DNA from: Hyphomicrobiales bacterium
GTDB lineage: Bacteria > Pseudomonadota > Alphaproteobacteria > JAPOUT01
NCBI GenBank assembly: GCA_026708505.1
Contig: JAPOUU010000011.1
Location: 1-64,000, forward strand
DNA length: 64,000 bases
Reading direction: 5' to 3'
The notes beneath the pieces were generated by a model. The model searched no databases. It saw only the letters and a program-made list of their open reading frames with translations, and had not been told where the DNA came from. Numbering within the stretch: position 1 is the first letter of the stretch; each line of letters begins with the position of its first letter. Made by a program: the position numbers and the translations under genes. Of this stretch, positions 31,724 to 41,663 are shown one piece after another.

Positions 31724-32977
31724 ATGGAACTAAGATCTTCAATTCTGCGCGAGCTGCAGGCTCGCGATTTCATCCATCAATGCACGGACTTTGAAGGACT
31801 GGATGACGGCATCTTCCAACCTCCTGCCACCGCTTACGTCGGCTTCGATTGCACCGCACCCTCGCTCCACATCGGCAATCTCATCTCGATAATGATGTTG
31901 CGATGGTGGCAGAAAAAGGGGCATCGCCCCATCGTTCTGCTCGGCGGCGCAACCACCCGCATCGGCGATCCTTCCGGCAAGGAGGAAACGCGCAAACTCC
32001 TTGATGAAGAAAGCATTGAGAAGAACATCCAACGCATCAAAAATTGCTTTCAGAAATACCTTAAATTCGAGGACAGCCCCGCCGGCGCCTTGCTGGTTAA
32101 CAATCGCGACTGGCTGGACGACCTCAACTACATCAACTTCTTGCGCGACTACGGACGCCACTTCTCCGTCAATCGAATGCTGGGATTTGATTCCGTCAAG
32201 ACGCGCTTGGAAAGAGAACAGAATCTCAGCTTCCTCGAATTCAATTACATGGTCTTCCAGGCTTATGACTTCCTCGAACTCTCCCGTCGGCATGATTGCA
32301 TCTTGCAGATAGGCGGCGCCGACCAATGGGGCAATATCGTTAACGGCATGGAACTCGCGCGCAGGATTGACCAAAAACAGATCTTCGGCCTCACCTCCCC
32401 CCTCATCACGACGGCAAACGGACAGAAAATGGGCAAGACCGCTTCCGGTGCCGTATGGCTTGATGCCTCAATGACTTCGCCTTGGGATTACTGGCAATAT
32501 TGGCGCAACGTGGATGACAAGGATGTCGGACGCTTCCTGCGCCTGTTTACCGACATACCCGTCGAAAAGATTGTTGAGATGGAAAGGCCCGAATACGGAA
32601 TTAACGACGCGAAGATATCTCTTGCCGATGAGGCAACGTCCATGTTGCACGGAGCGGAAATCTTGTCGGAGATTCACGCAGGCGTGGAAGCAAGTTTCGG
32701 CGGCGATTCGGACAAGGAAAGCAGCGCGATTCCCTCGGTGGGGATTTCCCGGGAAACACTGCAGCAGGAATACGGCTTGTTGAAGGCTTTGGTGGCGGTA
32801 AAACTTGCCGACACCAACAGCGAAGCGCGCCGCCATGTGCGCGACGGAGCCGTGCGCGTCAACGGAGAAATCATTAAAGACGAGAAGCATCACCTCATGA
32901 CGACGGACATAACCCCGAACCAAACCATCAAACTAAGCGTCGGCAGAAAGAAACACGCGCTTCTTCGTATAGAGTGA
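31724..32977 (+). CDS. tyrS: Tyrosyl-tRNA synthetase
   Basis: A 417-residue class I synthetase charging tRNA-Tyr. The HIGH-type signature is PSLHIGNL near residue 45, the tyrosine-site region follows as QAYDFLEL near 180, and the KMSKS-type loop is KMGKTASG near 231. A C-terminal S4-like RNA-binding domain starts near 350 (SEARRHVRDGAVRVNGE). The start is ATG and length is normal for TyrRS. It converges on the AsmA-like gene with a 2-base gap. Confidence 0.97.
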   Translation: MELRSSILRELQARDFIHQCTDFEGLDDGIFQPPATAYVGFDCTAPSLHIGNLISIMMLRWWQKKGHRPIVLLGGATTRIGDPSGKEETRKLLDEESIEKNIQRIKNCFQKYLKFEDSPAGALLVNNRDWLDDLNYINFLRDYGRHFSVNRMLGFDSVKTRLEREQNLSFLEFNYMVFQAYDFLELSRRHDCILQIGGADQWGNIVNGMELARRIDQKQIFGLTSPLITTANGQKMGKTASGAVWLDASMTSPWDYWQYWRNVDDKDVGRFLRLFTDIPVEKIVEMERPEYGINDAKISLADEATSMLHGAEILSEIHAGVEASFGGDSDKESSAIPSVGISRETLQQEYGLLKALVAVKLADTNSEARRHVRDGAVRVNGEIIKDEKHHLMTTDITPNQTIKLSVGRKKHALLRIE

Positions 32978-32979
32978 GT

Positions 32980-35900
32980 TTAGGGTCTCTCCCGATCCGG
33001 TTGTATGTCGAGAGTGTCGGTCTCGTTCTCGCCGAACTCGATGAACCGGCGCAAAAATCCCGGAGTTAAAACCGAAAGCGGATTCGCCACTATATCGACA
33101 TCCTCGACCGGGCCCTTTATCAGAAAGGTCACGCCGAAGATGCCCTCGCCCTGACGACCGATAATCAACTCGCCCAGCACGGGGATATTCCCCAACAGCG
33201 AATTCAACGTATACGACGGCACCAGCGTGCCTTGCAAATCAACATGCTTTTCGGAGCGATTAATGCTCCCGCGCAACGTCAACCCGAGCGAAGGGCCGTT
33301 CATGTCACCGTCCAGCAGACGAATCTCCTCGGGACTCATCTCGAAGGGCAATTCCAGCTCCTGAAAAAAAATCCCGCTCTGTGCAAGCAATTCCCCAATC
33401 CCCGACAGCGATGCCAGCGATAACAATCTCGCAAACGCGGGTGCATTCAGAACGCGAAACGATCTGCCCGTGATACGCCCGCGAATCTTCAAAGGCTCGT
33501 CAATCGGCGACAAATCCGCCTCCACGGACAACGCGCCTTCGGCAACGTGCGGATACAAGTCGAGTCCTTTGAGGGTTGCTCCGCCGTTACCCGAAGAGAT
33601 TTTCAGTTTGCGGCCTCCCTTGTCCGCCAGCGTATCCAGGCGCAGATGGAGGTGCGACTCTCCGATTTTTGCATCCAACTGCGAAGCAACGACGTGGTCT
33701 CCGGATTGGCGCAGATAAAAAACCGCATCGTCTACCTCAACGCCGTCATGACTCAACAATCTCTTGATTCGCCCGCGCGTGACGAACTGTTTGTCATACT
33801 CGCCGTCCTCGTCAGCCTCGCCAGTCTCGCCGCCCTCGCCGTCCTCGCCGGCATCGTCCTCCTCTTCGGCGGTTTCTTCGGCATCGTCTTCAAGCAACCC
33901 TTCACCGCTCAATATGTTATCGATCATATAGCGGATATCGAGGGAACTGCCGCCGATATCGAGCGTAAACACATCGCCCACCCCCCTGTGCGCATAGGCG
34001 CTGAGAGACGTATCCGCGCCGACCCGGATAACCGGAAGAGACACCTCGGTCACCTTGTTGTCGGCATCAATGCTAAAACTGCCGCGCACTTCAACGTCTT
34101 CGCTTTGAAGCAGCAAATCGGGAACCTCAATGACCCCTTCACCGGGCAATTTGAAACGCATGTCCAGGGATGCGGCTTGTTCTCGCGGCTTGTTCCAGCC
34201 GATGAGCGCCTCTTCAAACGAAACGGGCGTCAGGTCCATCCGCATTCGGCCTTCGTGGATGCCGTTCTCGTCGCCGCGCAGGCTCAGGGATGTGGGAATG
34301 CTTCCCGCAACATCAACGGGCAGGTCCGTGCCCAAATTTTCGAGTTGCGCGGCGTCCAACATGCCGCCGATGTCGATGCTGACCGCGTCTTCGCCGATGA
34401 AGTCGAATTGCTTGTGAAAGTCGAGTTCTATCCGGATGTCGTTGATGCGTGCATGTCCTTTGGCGCGCATCTCTTTCAGGCTGCCGGTAAAATGAAGGTC
34501 CGCTTGGGAGAGCCGGAAATCGCCTTCGGACAAGGGCAGCAAAAGACCCTCGCCCCGGGCGTCAATGGCAAGGTCAACATGATGGGCTTCGATGTCGTCG
34601 TAAAGCCGCATGGCAAGCGACAAATCGCCGCTTATGAAACCCTCGCTTTGGAGCGCCTCAATGCGCGCGCCTTTTTGACGCAACCCGATTGCCTCGCTTT
34701 GGAGCAACGAAAACAGGGCGTTCGCTTCGCCTTGAAACGAGAGGCTCATGCTCGAGGGCGGGTCCTTGATGTAAATCCCGTCCACGATGAAACGAAGGTC
34801 TTGCAGATTAATATCGGAAGTATCGGCGGAGGGACTCACCGTCGCGTTGTCCGCCCATGCCTCGAAATGACTGTCCCGAATGCGCAGGCCGCCGTTCGCG
34901 TTTTCAATTTTCGGCAACGGAGGAAGATAATCAAGAACAACATCGTACAAATCCGTCTGAATCAACAGCGAGTCTTGCGGCAGCGGTTTTTCTTCCACCA
35001 ACACATCCGCGAGCACGCCGCCGTCCATATTCAAACGAATGAGAACATTTTCCAAACGCGCGGACAAAATATGTTCGCCCACCCACTCGCGCGTGAAAGT
35101 CTCGAGAGGAACAGGCCACAGCGCCATCAACTCGTCCTTTCGCAACGCCTCGGAGGAAATCGAAACGCGCAGTTCCGGCGATCTCGGCGCCGGGCGGAGG
35201 CTCCCGAAGATATCGACATTGTGCCCGGGAAGTTCCAGGCGCAACGCCTCAATATCGAATTGCGCCTCGGATAAATTCACGCTCGGCAGGCGAAAATTCC
35301 CGCGTAAAGAAAATTTGTCAACGGCAACACTCGACTGCGTAACGCCTTTGATGTGAACGGCAAGTTTTTCACCTTGAAATTCAATCCGGTGCAGAAGATC
35401 TTCGGAAAACTCGATGATGCCGTTCAGGGCGATTTGGTTTTCCCCCATTTGCAAAGCTATTTCGTCAACGACCACGCGGCGCGCATCCGCGTCAAAATGC
35501 GCTTGCAGCCGGGCCGAATCGGCAGAAATCCCGTTGCCGCCGACGCGCCTAAGGCGTATATCCATGTCCGCATGCAAAGGCTCGAAATCCTGGCGTCCGC
35601 TTCCCGCCAGATTCCAACTATCGTTATTAGCGCCGATTCGCGCCGAAATCTCCCATTCAACGCCTTGTCCCGCGCGCTGAAACTTCAGGCGCAGGTTTTC
35701 CATATGCAAACGCAAGCCGCTCTTGCTGTCGTGAAACAAAAAATCGGCGCCGCGAATCTCGAGTGTTTCGAGCGTTTCGAAAAAACTGATGGATTGCGTC
35801 AGTTTTCCCAAAATCTTCGGCAGAATTGCAGGCGAGGCAAACGCAAAAATGTCTTCGGCTATCTGCGTGTCCGGCAGGGTGTGCACGAGCACGTCACCCT

Positions 35901-36369
35901 CCGCACCGCCATCGTCAATGGTCCGGGCAACATCGAAGTCGAAAGAGCCGTCGGGCAGGCGCTTGATGTCGACAAATCCGCCGACCAAAACCACATGGGT
36001 CAACCGAATCCGTCCCTGCAGCAACTGCCACAACTCCACATCCAGCAGCAGGTTCGAGAATTCGGCCACCGGCGTTCCGCCTTCGGCAAAGATGTGCGTG
36101 TCGTGCAAATGCAGCAACATCGTTGAGGCGTCCATGTCCCATTCAAGGGTGGCGGCGCCGATGTCGATGCGTTGGCCGGGCAGGCGCGATTCGAAAGCCT
36201 GCTCGAATCGGGGCTGTAGAAAATTCAGGGGAATCCCCCCGTGCGTAAGTTTCCAGGCGCCCGCGCCCGCTGCAATCACAACGAGGCATGCGAGCGCAAG
36301 CAACACGCGCCCAAGGGTGAAGCGGCGGCGTTTCAAATCAGCGGGGTTGGGGAATTTCTCGGTGTTCAT
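32980..36369 (-). CDS. Large AsmA-like/DUF3971 envelope protein
   Basis: An 1129-residue protein with one N-terminal transmembrane segment (about residues 18-40) and a long mainly beta periplasmic part ending in an AsmA-like C-terminal domain (from about 930, GATLKGLDLYPHVAEGALSVEADL). This is the architecture of the AsmA/YhdP/TamB-type bridge proteins implicated in phospholipid transport and outer-membrane homeostasis. A highly acidic low-complexity insert of about 35 residues (around 823-858) interrupts the domain. Function is inferred from architecture only. Confidence 0.75.
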   Translation of the reverse strand: MNTEKFPNPADLKRRRFTLGRVLLALACLVVIAAGAGAWKLTHGGIPLNFLQPRFEQAFESRLPGQRIDIGAATLEWDMDASTMLLHLHDTHIFAEGGTPVAEFSNLLLDVELWQLLQGRIRLTHVVLVGGFVDIKRLPDGSFDFDVARTIDDGGAEGDVLVHTLPDTQIAEDIFAFASPAILPKILGKLTQSISFFETLETLEIRGADFLFHDSKSGLRLHMENLRLKFQRAGQGVEWEISARIGANNDSWNLAGSGRQDFEPLHADMDIRLRRVGGNGISADSARLQAHFDADARRVVVDEIALQMGENQIALNGIIEFSEDLLHRIEFQGEKLAVHIKGVTQSSVAVDKFSLRGNFRLPSVNLSEAQFDIEALRLELPGHNVDIFGSLRPAPRSPELRVSISSEALRKDELMALWPVPLETFTREWVGEHILSARLENVLIRLNMDGGVLADVLVEEKPLPQDSLLIQTDLYDVVLDYLPPLPKIENANGGLRIRDSHFEAWADNATVSPSADTSDINLQDLRFIVDGIYIKDPPSSMSLSFQGEANALFSLLQSEAIGLRQKGARIEALQSEGFISGDLSLAMRLYDDIEAHHVDLAIDARGEGLLLPLSEGDFRLSQADLHFTGSLKEMRAKGHARINDIRIELDFHKQFDFIGEDAVSIDIGGMLDAAQLENLGTDLPVDVAGSIPTSLSLRGDENGIHEGRMRMDLTPVSFEEALIGWNKPREQAASLDMRFKLPGEGVIEVPDLLLQSEDVEVRGSFSIDADNKVTEVSLPVIRVGADTSLSAYAHRGVGDVFTLDIGGSSLDIRYMIDNILSGEGLLEDDAEETAEEEDDAGEDGEGGETGEADEDGEYDKQFVTRGRIKRLLSHDGVEVDDAVFYLRQSGDHVVASQLDAKIGESHLHLRLDTLADKGGRKLKISSGNGGATLKGLDLYPHVAEGALSVEADLSPIDEPLKIRGRITGRSFRVLNAPAFARLLSLASLSGIGELLAQSGIFFQELELPFEMSPEEIRLLDGDMNGPSLGLTLRGSINRSEKHVDLQGTLVPSYTLNSLLGNIPVLGELIIGRQGEGIFGVTFLIKGPVEDVDIVANPLSVLTPGFLRRFIEFGENETDTLDIQPDRERP

Positions 36370-36478
36370 GTTCGGGGGCTACGAAACGTTCCCAAGGACT
36401 TAATGGACGGGAAAGGCAGAGGCGCAATCGCGGACAGCCTAGCACATTTGCAAAAAACGGGCATCCTTCTTTTTTAAT

Positions 36479-37510
36479 TTAATTGGAGGATGCGCTGCCT
36501 TTTTCCAGTGTCTCGGCGAATTGGTTAAGCGCTTTCCCGGCGCCGATGTTGTGACGGCGGAGAACTTTTTGAACCGCAATGAGACATTCATCGCGCACGC
36601 GTTCGAGCTCGCGAATGGAGCGGCCTTCGGCTTGCTCTTTTGTTCCCTCTATAAACTTTTGCGCGAGAGCGTCATCCAAAACCGGCGCCTTCAAGTGCGT
36701 CCATGGAAACTCCAGTGCCGGACCGAATTGCTCGAGAAAGTGCTCTGCGCCCCCTTCGCCGCCGCCGAGCATATAAACCTGGTTGACCCCCATCAGCGCC
36801 CATCGCAGCCCGGGACCGTAGACAAGGGCGTCGTCCAGCTCGCGCGTTGTTGCAATATCGTCGTTGAGGGCGTGGAGACTCTCGCGCCAGAGCGCCTCTT
36901 GGAGACGGTCGGCGATATGTCCCGGAGCTTCCTTGCGAACCCGCAACGGATACATTCCGAGTTGGAGATAGATCTTCGATGCCTGCTCGAGAACCTGCGG
37001 AGATGTTTGCGCGCCGCCCACGACCTCGACCAGCGGGACCAGATAGACCGGATTGAACGGGTGTCCGACAAAAATGCGCTCGGGATGCGTCATGTCCTTT
37101 TGCATCTCGGAAGGCATAAACCCCGACGTGCTTGATGCAATGAGAACATCTTCGCTCGCGCTCGCGGAAAGTTCCGCAAAAAAATCCCGCTTAAGTTTCA
37201 ACTGCTCCGGAATGTTCTCCTGGATGAAACTTGCACCGGACGCCAGCGCCTTCAGGTCGGTGGTGAAGGACAGCTTCCCCCGTTCGGGAAGCGCCATGCC
37301 TTCGGTCAGGGAATCGAGCGCGGGCCTCGCATGCTCAATAGCGGCATGCAGACGCGCTTCCATCGCGCCGTCAACATCAAAAGCGATGACATCAATTCCC
37401 ACATGGAGCGCCCGGGCCGCCCACCCGGCGCCGATGACGCCGCATCCGGCGATGCCGAAAGTTTGGGTCTGCTTAGACAAAACGCTCGGCGACCCAACTG
37501 TGGAAGACAT
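36479..37510 (-). CDS. 3-hydroxyacyl-CoA dehydrogenase family enzyme, L-carnitine dehydrogenase-like
   Basis: A 343-residue NAD enzyme of the 3-hydroxyacyl-CoA dehydrogenase fold. The N-terminus has the Rossmann GCGVIGAGWAAR motif, then the catalytic-region HPFNPVYLVPLVEVV near residue 143 and a C-terminal domain with GPGLRWALMG. The shape and motifs resemble L-carnitine dehydrogenase. I set the start at the ATG at 37510; this overlaps the upstream Rieske oxygenase gene by 38 bases, and a TTG 30 bases further in is an alternative. Pairing with a Rieske oxygenase suggests carnitine or betaine breakdown. Confidence 0.72.
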   Translation of the reverse strand: MSSTVGSPSVLSKQTQTFGIAGCGVIGAGWAARALHVGIDVIAFDVDGAMEARLHAAIEHARPALDSLTEGMALPERGKLSFTTDLKALASGASFIQENIPEQLKLKRDFFAELSASASEDVLIASSTSGFMPSEMQKDMTHPERIFVGHPFNPVYLVPLVEVVGGAQTSPQVLEQASKIYLQLGMYPLRVRKEAPGHIADRLQEALWRESLHALNDDIATTRELDDALVYGPGLRWALMGVNQVYMLGGGEGGAEHFLEQFGPALEFPWTHLKAPVLDDALAQKFIEGTKEQAEGRSIRELERVRDECLIAVQKVLRRHNIGAGKALNQFAETLEKGSASSN

Positions 37511-38621
37511 GCGTGGGGCTGTCCATGACCGGCGAGAATTTGCCGCCATCGAAACGGTCGCAGTGCCGGCCGCGCTGCATTCCCTCCACCACGCCGATGT
37601 CCTCGGAAAAAACCTGTTGCCACAGATCGCGGTTGTTGACGAGCAGTTCTTGCGCCTGTTCGTCGTCCTTAACGTCTTCGGCATAGAAGATTTCCAAGCG
37701 TTCGATGGTGTGCCCGCAATCAACGGGCTGCAACAACATTGCGAAAGTGTGGTCGCGATGGACGCCGAGCAGCACGTTGGGGAAAAACGAAATATACTCG
37801 GATTTCTTGTCCCACTCGCTGCCGAGACCCGCAAAATCGGGAAGGCGCCGTCCGTCCTTCGACAAGACCGGCGAATAAACCCGCGAGCCTTGCCCGGAAA
37901 ATTCTCCCGGCTGCTCGATGTGGTAATGATCCTCAAGCCTGGAGTAACTGTTGAGGCCGGGATGGATAAAAGGAAGATGGTAGCTCTCGCAATAGTTTTC
38001 AACGGCGAGTTTCCAATTGCACGCGACGTTCATCGTGACCGAACCGAGCGAGCCTCCCGAATGCAGCGGCAGATCAAAGGCGTGCCAGCGTTGCAGCAGC
38101 GTTTGCGCATATTCTTCAAAGGGCTTTGCCGCGCCGTCCATGTTAACGAAGATGGCGCCGAGGAATTCGTGCGCGCGCACTTCGAGGAGCCCGAGGTCCT
38201 GCTTGCAGATTGCCGGATGGGAATGGTTGTCCGGGCCTCCGACGTGGGGAGTTGCCTGGAGCGCGCCGGTGAGATCGTAACTCCACGAATGATAAGGACA
38301 ACGAATGAGCTTCGAGAGTTTTGCCTTCTCGCTCACCAAAATCATGCCGCGATGCCGGCAAACGTTTTGGAAGACCCGCAACTGTTTGTCGGTGCCGCGC
38401 ACAACGAGCAGCGGCGTTCCGAGAAAATCAACCGGCATAACGCATCCGGGTTCGGGAACATCCGAGCCAAAGCCGATGCAACTCCAGCTGCTTTCAAAAA
38501 TTTTATGCTTCTCCTCCTCGAAGACGTCGGGGTCGGTGTAGAAGCGATTGGGGAGGCCATGCGCACCTGCAATGTCGCCTCGGACGCTCTGCAAATCGGC
38601 GCTGTCGGTAGCGATATTCAT
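37473..38621 (-). CDS. Rieske non-heme iron oxygenase, quaternary-amine type candidate
   Basis: This 382-residue oxygenase alpha subunit has the [2Fe-2S] Rieske ligands Cys88, His90, Cys108 and His111, and the mononuclear iron ligands His215 and His220. The residue bridging the two centres is Glu212 (ENYCESYH) where aromatic-ring dioxygenases use Asp; a Glu there is seen in carnitine and glycine-betaine monooxygenases. With the overlapping carnitine-dehydrogenase-like gene this points to oxidation of carnitine, betaine or a related amine. No reductase subunit is adjacent. Confidence 0.78.
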   Translation of the reverse strand: MNIATDSADLQSVRGDIAGAHGLPNRFYTDPDVFEEEKHKIFESSWSCIGFGSDVPEPGCVMPVDFLGTPLLVVRGTDKQLRVFQNVCRHRGMILVSEKAKLSKLIRCPYHSWSYDLTGALQATPHVGGPDNHSHPAICKQDLGLLEVRAHEFLGAIFVNMDGAAKPFEEYAQTLLQRWHAFDLPLHSGGSLGSVTMNVACNWKLAVENYCESYHLPFIHPGLNSYSRLEDHYHIEQPGEFSGQGSRVYSPVLSKDGRRLPDFAGLGSEWDKKSEYISFFPNVLLGVHRDHTFAMLLQPVDCGHTIERLEIFYAEDVKDDEQAQELLVNNRDLWQQVFSEDIGVVEGMQRGRHCDRFDGGKFSPVMDSPTHVFHSWVAERFV

Positions 38622-38706
38622 GGGTCAAGTATACCACTTTTAAAAAAACAATCGAAGCCCTTCGTATGCCTTGACGCGAGGGCGTGAAAACCCTACAAAT
38701 TTGCCT

Positions 38707-40416
38707 ATGAACGAAAATCTCACAGCCCGGCAAGGAACCGTGCTCGCGCCGCAGGAGCGCGAAGCAATGGAATATGATGTTGTGATCGTCGGGGCGGGCC
38801 CGGCGGGGCTCTCCGCGGCCATCCGCCTGAAACAACTTGCCGCCAAGCACGGAAGCGAGATTTCCGTTTGCGTGATTGAGAAGGGCGCGGAGGTTGGCGC
38901 GCATATCCTGTCGGGAGCGGTGATTGACCCGATCGGCCTGGATGCGCTGCTGCCGGAATGGCGCGAGGCGGACATCGCCGGCAAAACCCCCGTGCATGCC
39001 GACAAGTTCTTGATGCTGGGGCGCAAAGCCGCCATCCGGATTCCAAATTTTCTTTTGCCCTCAATGATGCGCAACGAGGGTTCCTATATTGCGAGCCTGG
39101 GCAATCTCTGTCGCTGGCTCGGCGAGCAGGCGGAGGCTCTCGGCGTGGAGATTTATCCGGGCTTTGCCGCCGCCGAGGTGCTGTTCGATGACAACGGCGC
39201 GCTCAAAGGCGTTGCAACCGGTGACATGGGCGTCGGGCGCAACGGCGAAAAGAAAGACGGTTATACCCCGGGCGTCGAACTTCACGGCAAATACACTTTC
39301 CTCGCCGAAGGCGCGAGGGGCTCTTTATCAAAATATCTGATTTCGCATTTCAAACTGGACGCCAAAAGCGAGCCGCAAAAATACGGCATCGGCATCAAGG
39401 AAGTCTGGGAGGTTCCCGCGGAGCAACATTCCCGCGGACTCGTGCAGCACACGCTGGGCTGGCCCCTGGACAACGCAACCGGCGGCGGGTCGTTCCTGTA
39501 TCACATGGACAACAATCTGGTTGCGGTCGGTTTTGTCGTCCATCTCAATTACAGCAATCCGTATCTTTCTCCGTTCGAGGAGTTTCAACGCTTCAAGACC
39601 CATCCGGCCATTCGAGCGACGCTTCAGGGAGGTCGCGCGATTTCCTACGGCGCCCGCGCGATAACCGAGGGCGGCTGGCAATCGATTCCCGAGCTGGTGT
39701 TTCCGGGAGGCGCGTTGATAGGCTGCGCCGCGGGCTTTGTGAATGTTCCGCGCATTAAAGGTTCGCACAATGCGGTTGCAACGGGAATGATGGCGGCGGA
39801 CGCTGCGGCGCAAGCATTGCTGGACGGACGCGCGCGGGATGTTCTCGATGCCTACCCGAAAGCGTTTGCCAAGAGTGCCGTGGCAAAAGAATTAAAACGC
39901 GCGCGCAACCTCAAACCCCTGTGGAGTCGTTTCGGATTGTTCCCCGGCGTTATGTTTGCGGGCCTGGATTTGTGGTTGAACCAGTTCGGATTGGGATTGC
40001 CCTGGACGTTTAAGCACGGCAAGTCGGATGCTTTGAACCTGTCGGAGGCGAAAAAATCGAAGCCGATAGACTATCCCAAAGCCGACGGCAAAATCTCCTT
40101 TGACCGATTGACCTGCCTGGCGCTGTCGGGAGTCAATCACGAAGAAGATCAACCGGTGCATTTGCGCCTGGGCGACAACTCCGTTCCCGTCAACGTGAAT
40201 CTTCCCCGTTTCGCCGAACCCGCGCAACGTTACTGTCCCGCCGGCGTTTACGAGATTCTCGAGGAGAAAGGCCGGTCCGGCGAGGACATTGTTCGTTTTC
40301 AGATCAACGCGCAAAACTGCGTGCACTGCAAGACGTGCGATATCAAGGACCCGAGTCAAAACATCGACTGGACGGTTCCCGAAGGCGGCGGCGGCCCCAA
40401 CTACTCGGGCATGTAG
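38707..40416 (+). CDS. Electron-transfer flavoprotein-ubiquinone oxidoreductase
   Basis: A 569-residue inner-membrane-associated protein that passes electrons from ETF to ubiquinone. The FAD-binding VVIVGAGPAGLSAA is near residue 30. The C-terminus has the four cysteines of the [4Fe-4S] cluster (CPAGVYEI, then NCVHCKTCDIKDPSQNI). Length matches the family. The ATG of MNENLT is chosen; MEYDVV further in is possible. It would serve acyl-CoA, dimethylglycine or sarcosine dehydrogenases, which suits the neighbouring carnitine/betaine-type genes. Confidence 0.95.
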   Translation: MNENLTARQGTVLAPQEREAMEYDVVIVGAGPAGLSAAIRLKQLAAKHGSEISVCVIEKGAEVGAHILSGAVIDPIGLDALLPEWREADIAGKTPVHADKFLMLGRKAAIRIPNFLLPSMMRNEGSYIASLGNLCRWLGEQAEALGVEIYPGFAAAEVLFDDNGALKGVATGDMGVGRNGEKKDGYTPGVELHGKYTFLAEGARGSLSKYLISHFKLDAKSEPQKYGIGIKEVWEVPAEQHSRGLVQHTLGWPLDNATGGGSFLYHMDNNLVAVGFVVHLNYSNPYLSPFEEFQRFKTHPAIRATLQGGRAISYGARAITEGGWQSIPELVFPGGALIGCAAGFVNVPRIKGSHNAVATGMMAADAAAQALLDGRARDVLDAYPKAFAKSAVAKELKRARNLKPLWSRFGLFPGVMFAGLDLWLNQFGLGLPWTFKHGKSDALNLSEAKKSKPIDYPKADGKISFDRLTCLALSGVNHEEDQPVHLRLGDNSVPVNVNLPRFAEPAQRYCPAGVYEILEEKGRSGEDIVRFQINAQNCVHCKTCDIKDPSQNIDWTVPEGGGGPNYSGM

Positions 40417-40426
40417 CCGTAGCCCT

Positions 40427-41212
40427 CTACTCTTCCTCCCCTTCCAACTTCGCAAGATAGCGCGTCGCCCATGCGGAAAGAACGTCGGCGACATAGATGG
40501 CGTCTTTGCGTTTCGATAACAGATGGTCGGCGTCATCAAGCGAGATGAAACTCTTCGGGTGGCGTGCGACCCGGAAGATTTGCGCGGCGTTATCGATTTT
40601 GACGGTTGCATCGCCGGGTGCATGAAACACCAGCAACGCCTTGTTCATGTTTGCGATTCTCTTGGAGACATGCTGTTCGGCAATGTCTTCGAGAAATTGT
40701 TTCCGGATGTGGAAAGGCCGTCCCGCGAGCAGAACTTTCGCCTCGCCCTTTTCTTCGATGACCTCCAAGCGGTCGCCGAACTGGTGGGCGACATGTTCGG
40801 CGGTCGCGGGCGCGCCTACGGTTGCAACCGCAACGGCTTCGGGAACTTGTTCCGCGGCCGCGAGGACCGCCGCGCCGCCGAGCGAATGCCCGATGAGAAT
40901 GGCGGGCGGCTGGTATTCCTTTCGCAAGAAATCGGCCGCGCGCACGAGGTCTTCAACGTTTGAGGTGAAGTTTGTGTTGGCGAAATCCCCCTCGGACGCG
41001 CCAAGCCCCGTGAAGTCAAAACGCAGAACGGCAATGTCCTGCTCGGCAAGCGCGGTCGCAATCCGGGCGGCTGCGAAAATGTCCTTGGTGCAGGTGAAGC
41101 AATGGGCAAAAAGCGCAAAGGCGCGCGGAGCTGATTCGCCGCGGTCGAGCCGTCCCGCGAGCATCTCGCCGGAGGAGCCGGGGAAGGTTACTTTTTCGGA
41201 TAGGACGGACAT
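40427..41212 (-). CDS. Alpha/beta hydrolase
   Basis: A 261-residue hydrolase-fold protein. The nucleophile elbow is GHSLGG near residue 104, the oxyanion region HCFTCTKD near 37, and a late aspartate/histidine pair (PGDATV and DDADHLLS) completes the triad. It resembles the hydrolase half of the alpha/beta hydrolase-OsmC fusion proteins, here without the OsmC domain. The start is set at [10 protein letters not shown]; a longer in-frame version would run into ccmH. Confidence 0.82.
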   Translation of the reverse strand: MSVLSEKVTFPGSSGEMLAGRLDRGESAPRAFALFAHCFTCTKDIFAAARIATALAEQDIAVLRFDFTGLGASEGDFANTNFTSNVEDLVRAADFLRKEYQPPAILIGHSLGGAAVLAAAEQVPEAVAVATVGAPATAEHVAHQFGDRLEVIEEKGEAKVLLAGRPFHIRKQFLEDIAEQHVSKRIANMNKALLVFHAPGDATVKIDNAAQIFRVARHPKSFISLDDADHLLSKRKDAIYVADVLSAWATRYLAKLEGEEE

Positions 41213-41261
41213 GGATGTTCTCCCGATGTTTGTTTGTGTTGTGCGATGCGACTTGGACGCA

Positions 41262-41663
41262 TTAACCTTGGGCGCGCCAGCGTCGATAATACCACCACGC
41301 AACGATGGATGCGAATGCCAACGCCAACAACGGCGACAGCCATAATACCAGATTGACTCCTTGGGTCGTCGGTTTTAGCAGGATGAACTCGCCGAAGCGG
41401 GCGACCAGAAAGGCTCGAACTTCTTCATCCGTGTCCCCGGCCTCAAGGCGGCTCCGCAGGAGCAACCGGACATCCCGCGCGAAAGGCGCGGACGAATCGT
41501 CAATGGATTGATTCTGGCAGACGAGGCAGCGCATTTCGGCCGCAAGGGCCCGGGCGCGGGCCTCAAGGGCGGGATCGTCAAGACGTTCGTCGGGCTGCAA
41601 CGCCATTGATGCGTCCGCAAACGCGAAAACCGCCGCCGCGAAAAGAACCAACAGCCGCTTCAT
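41262..41663 (-). CDS. ccmH: Cytochrome c maturation protein CcmH
   Basis: A 133-residue System I thioreductase that reduces the apocytochrome CxxCH cysteines before heme attachment. It has a signal peptide, the [14 protein letters not shown] motif (redox cysteine pair near residues 47-50) and a C-terminal membrane anchor. It overlaps ccmF by 4 bases. No ccmG or ccmI is adjacent. Confidence 0.95.
   Translation of the reverse strand: MKRLLVLFAAAVFAFADASMALQPDERLDDPALEARARALAAEMRCLVCQNQSIDDSSAPFARDVRLLLRSRLEAGDTDEEVRAFLVARFGEFILLKPTTQGVNLVLWLSPLLALAFASIVAWWYYRRWRAQG

Noticed and set aside
33547-35274. 575-codon ORF antisense to the AsmA-like gene
   Set aside because: High-GC shadow frame with no domain, signal or ribosome site, fully inside a real gene.
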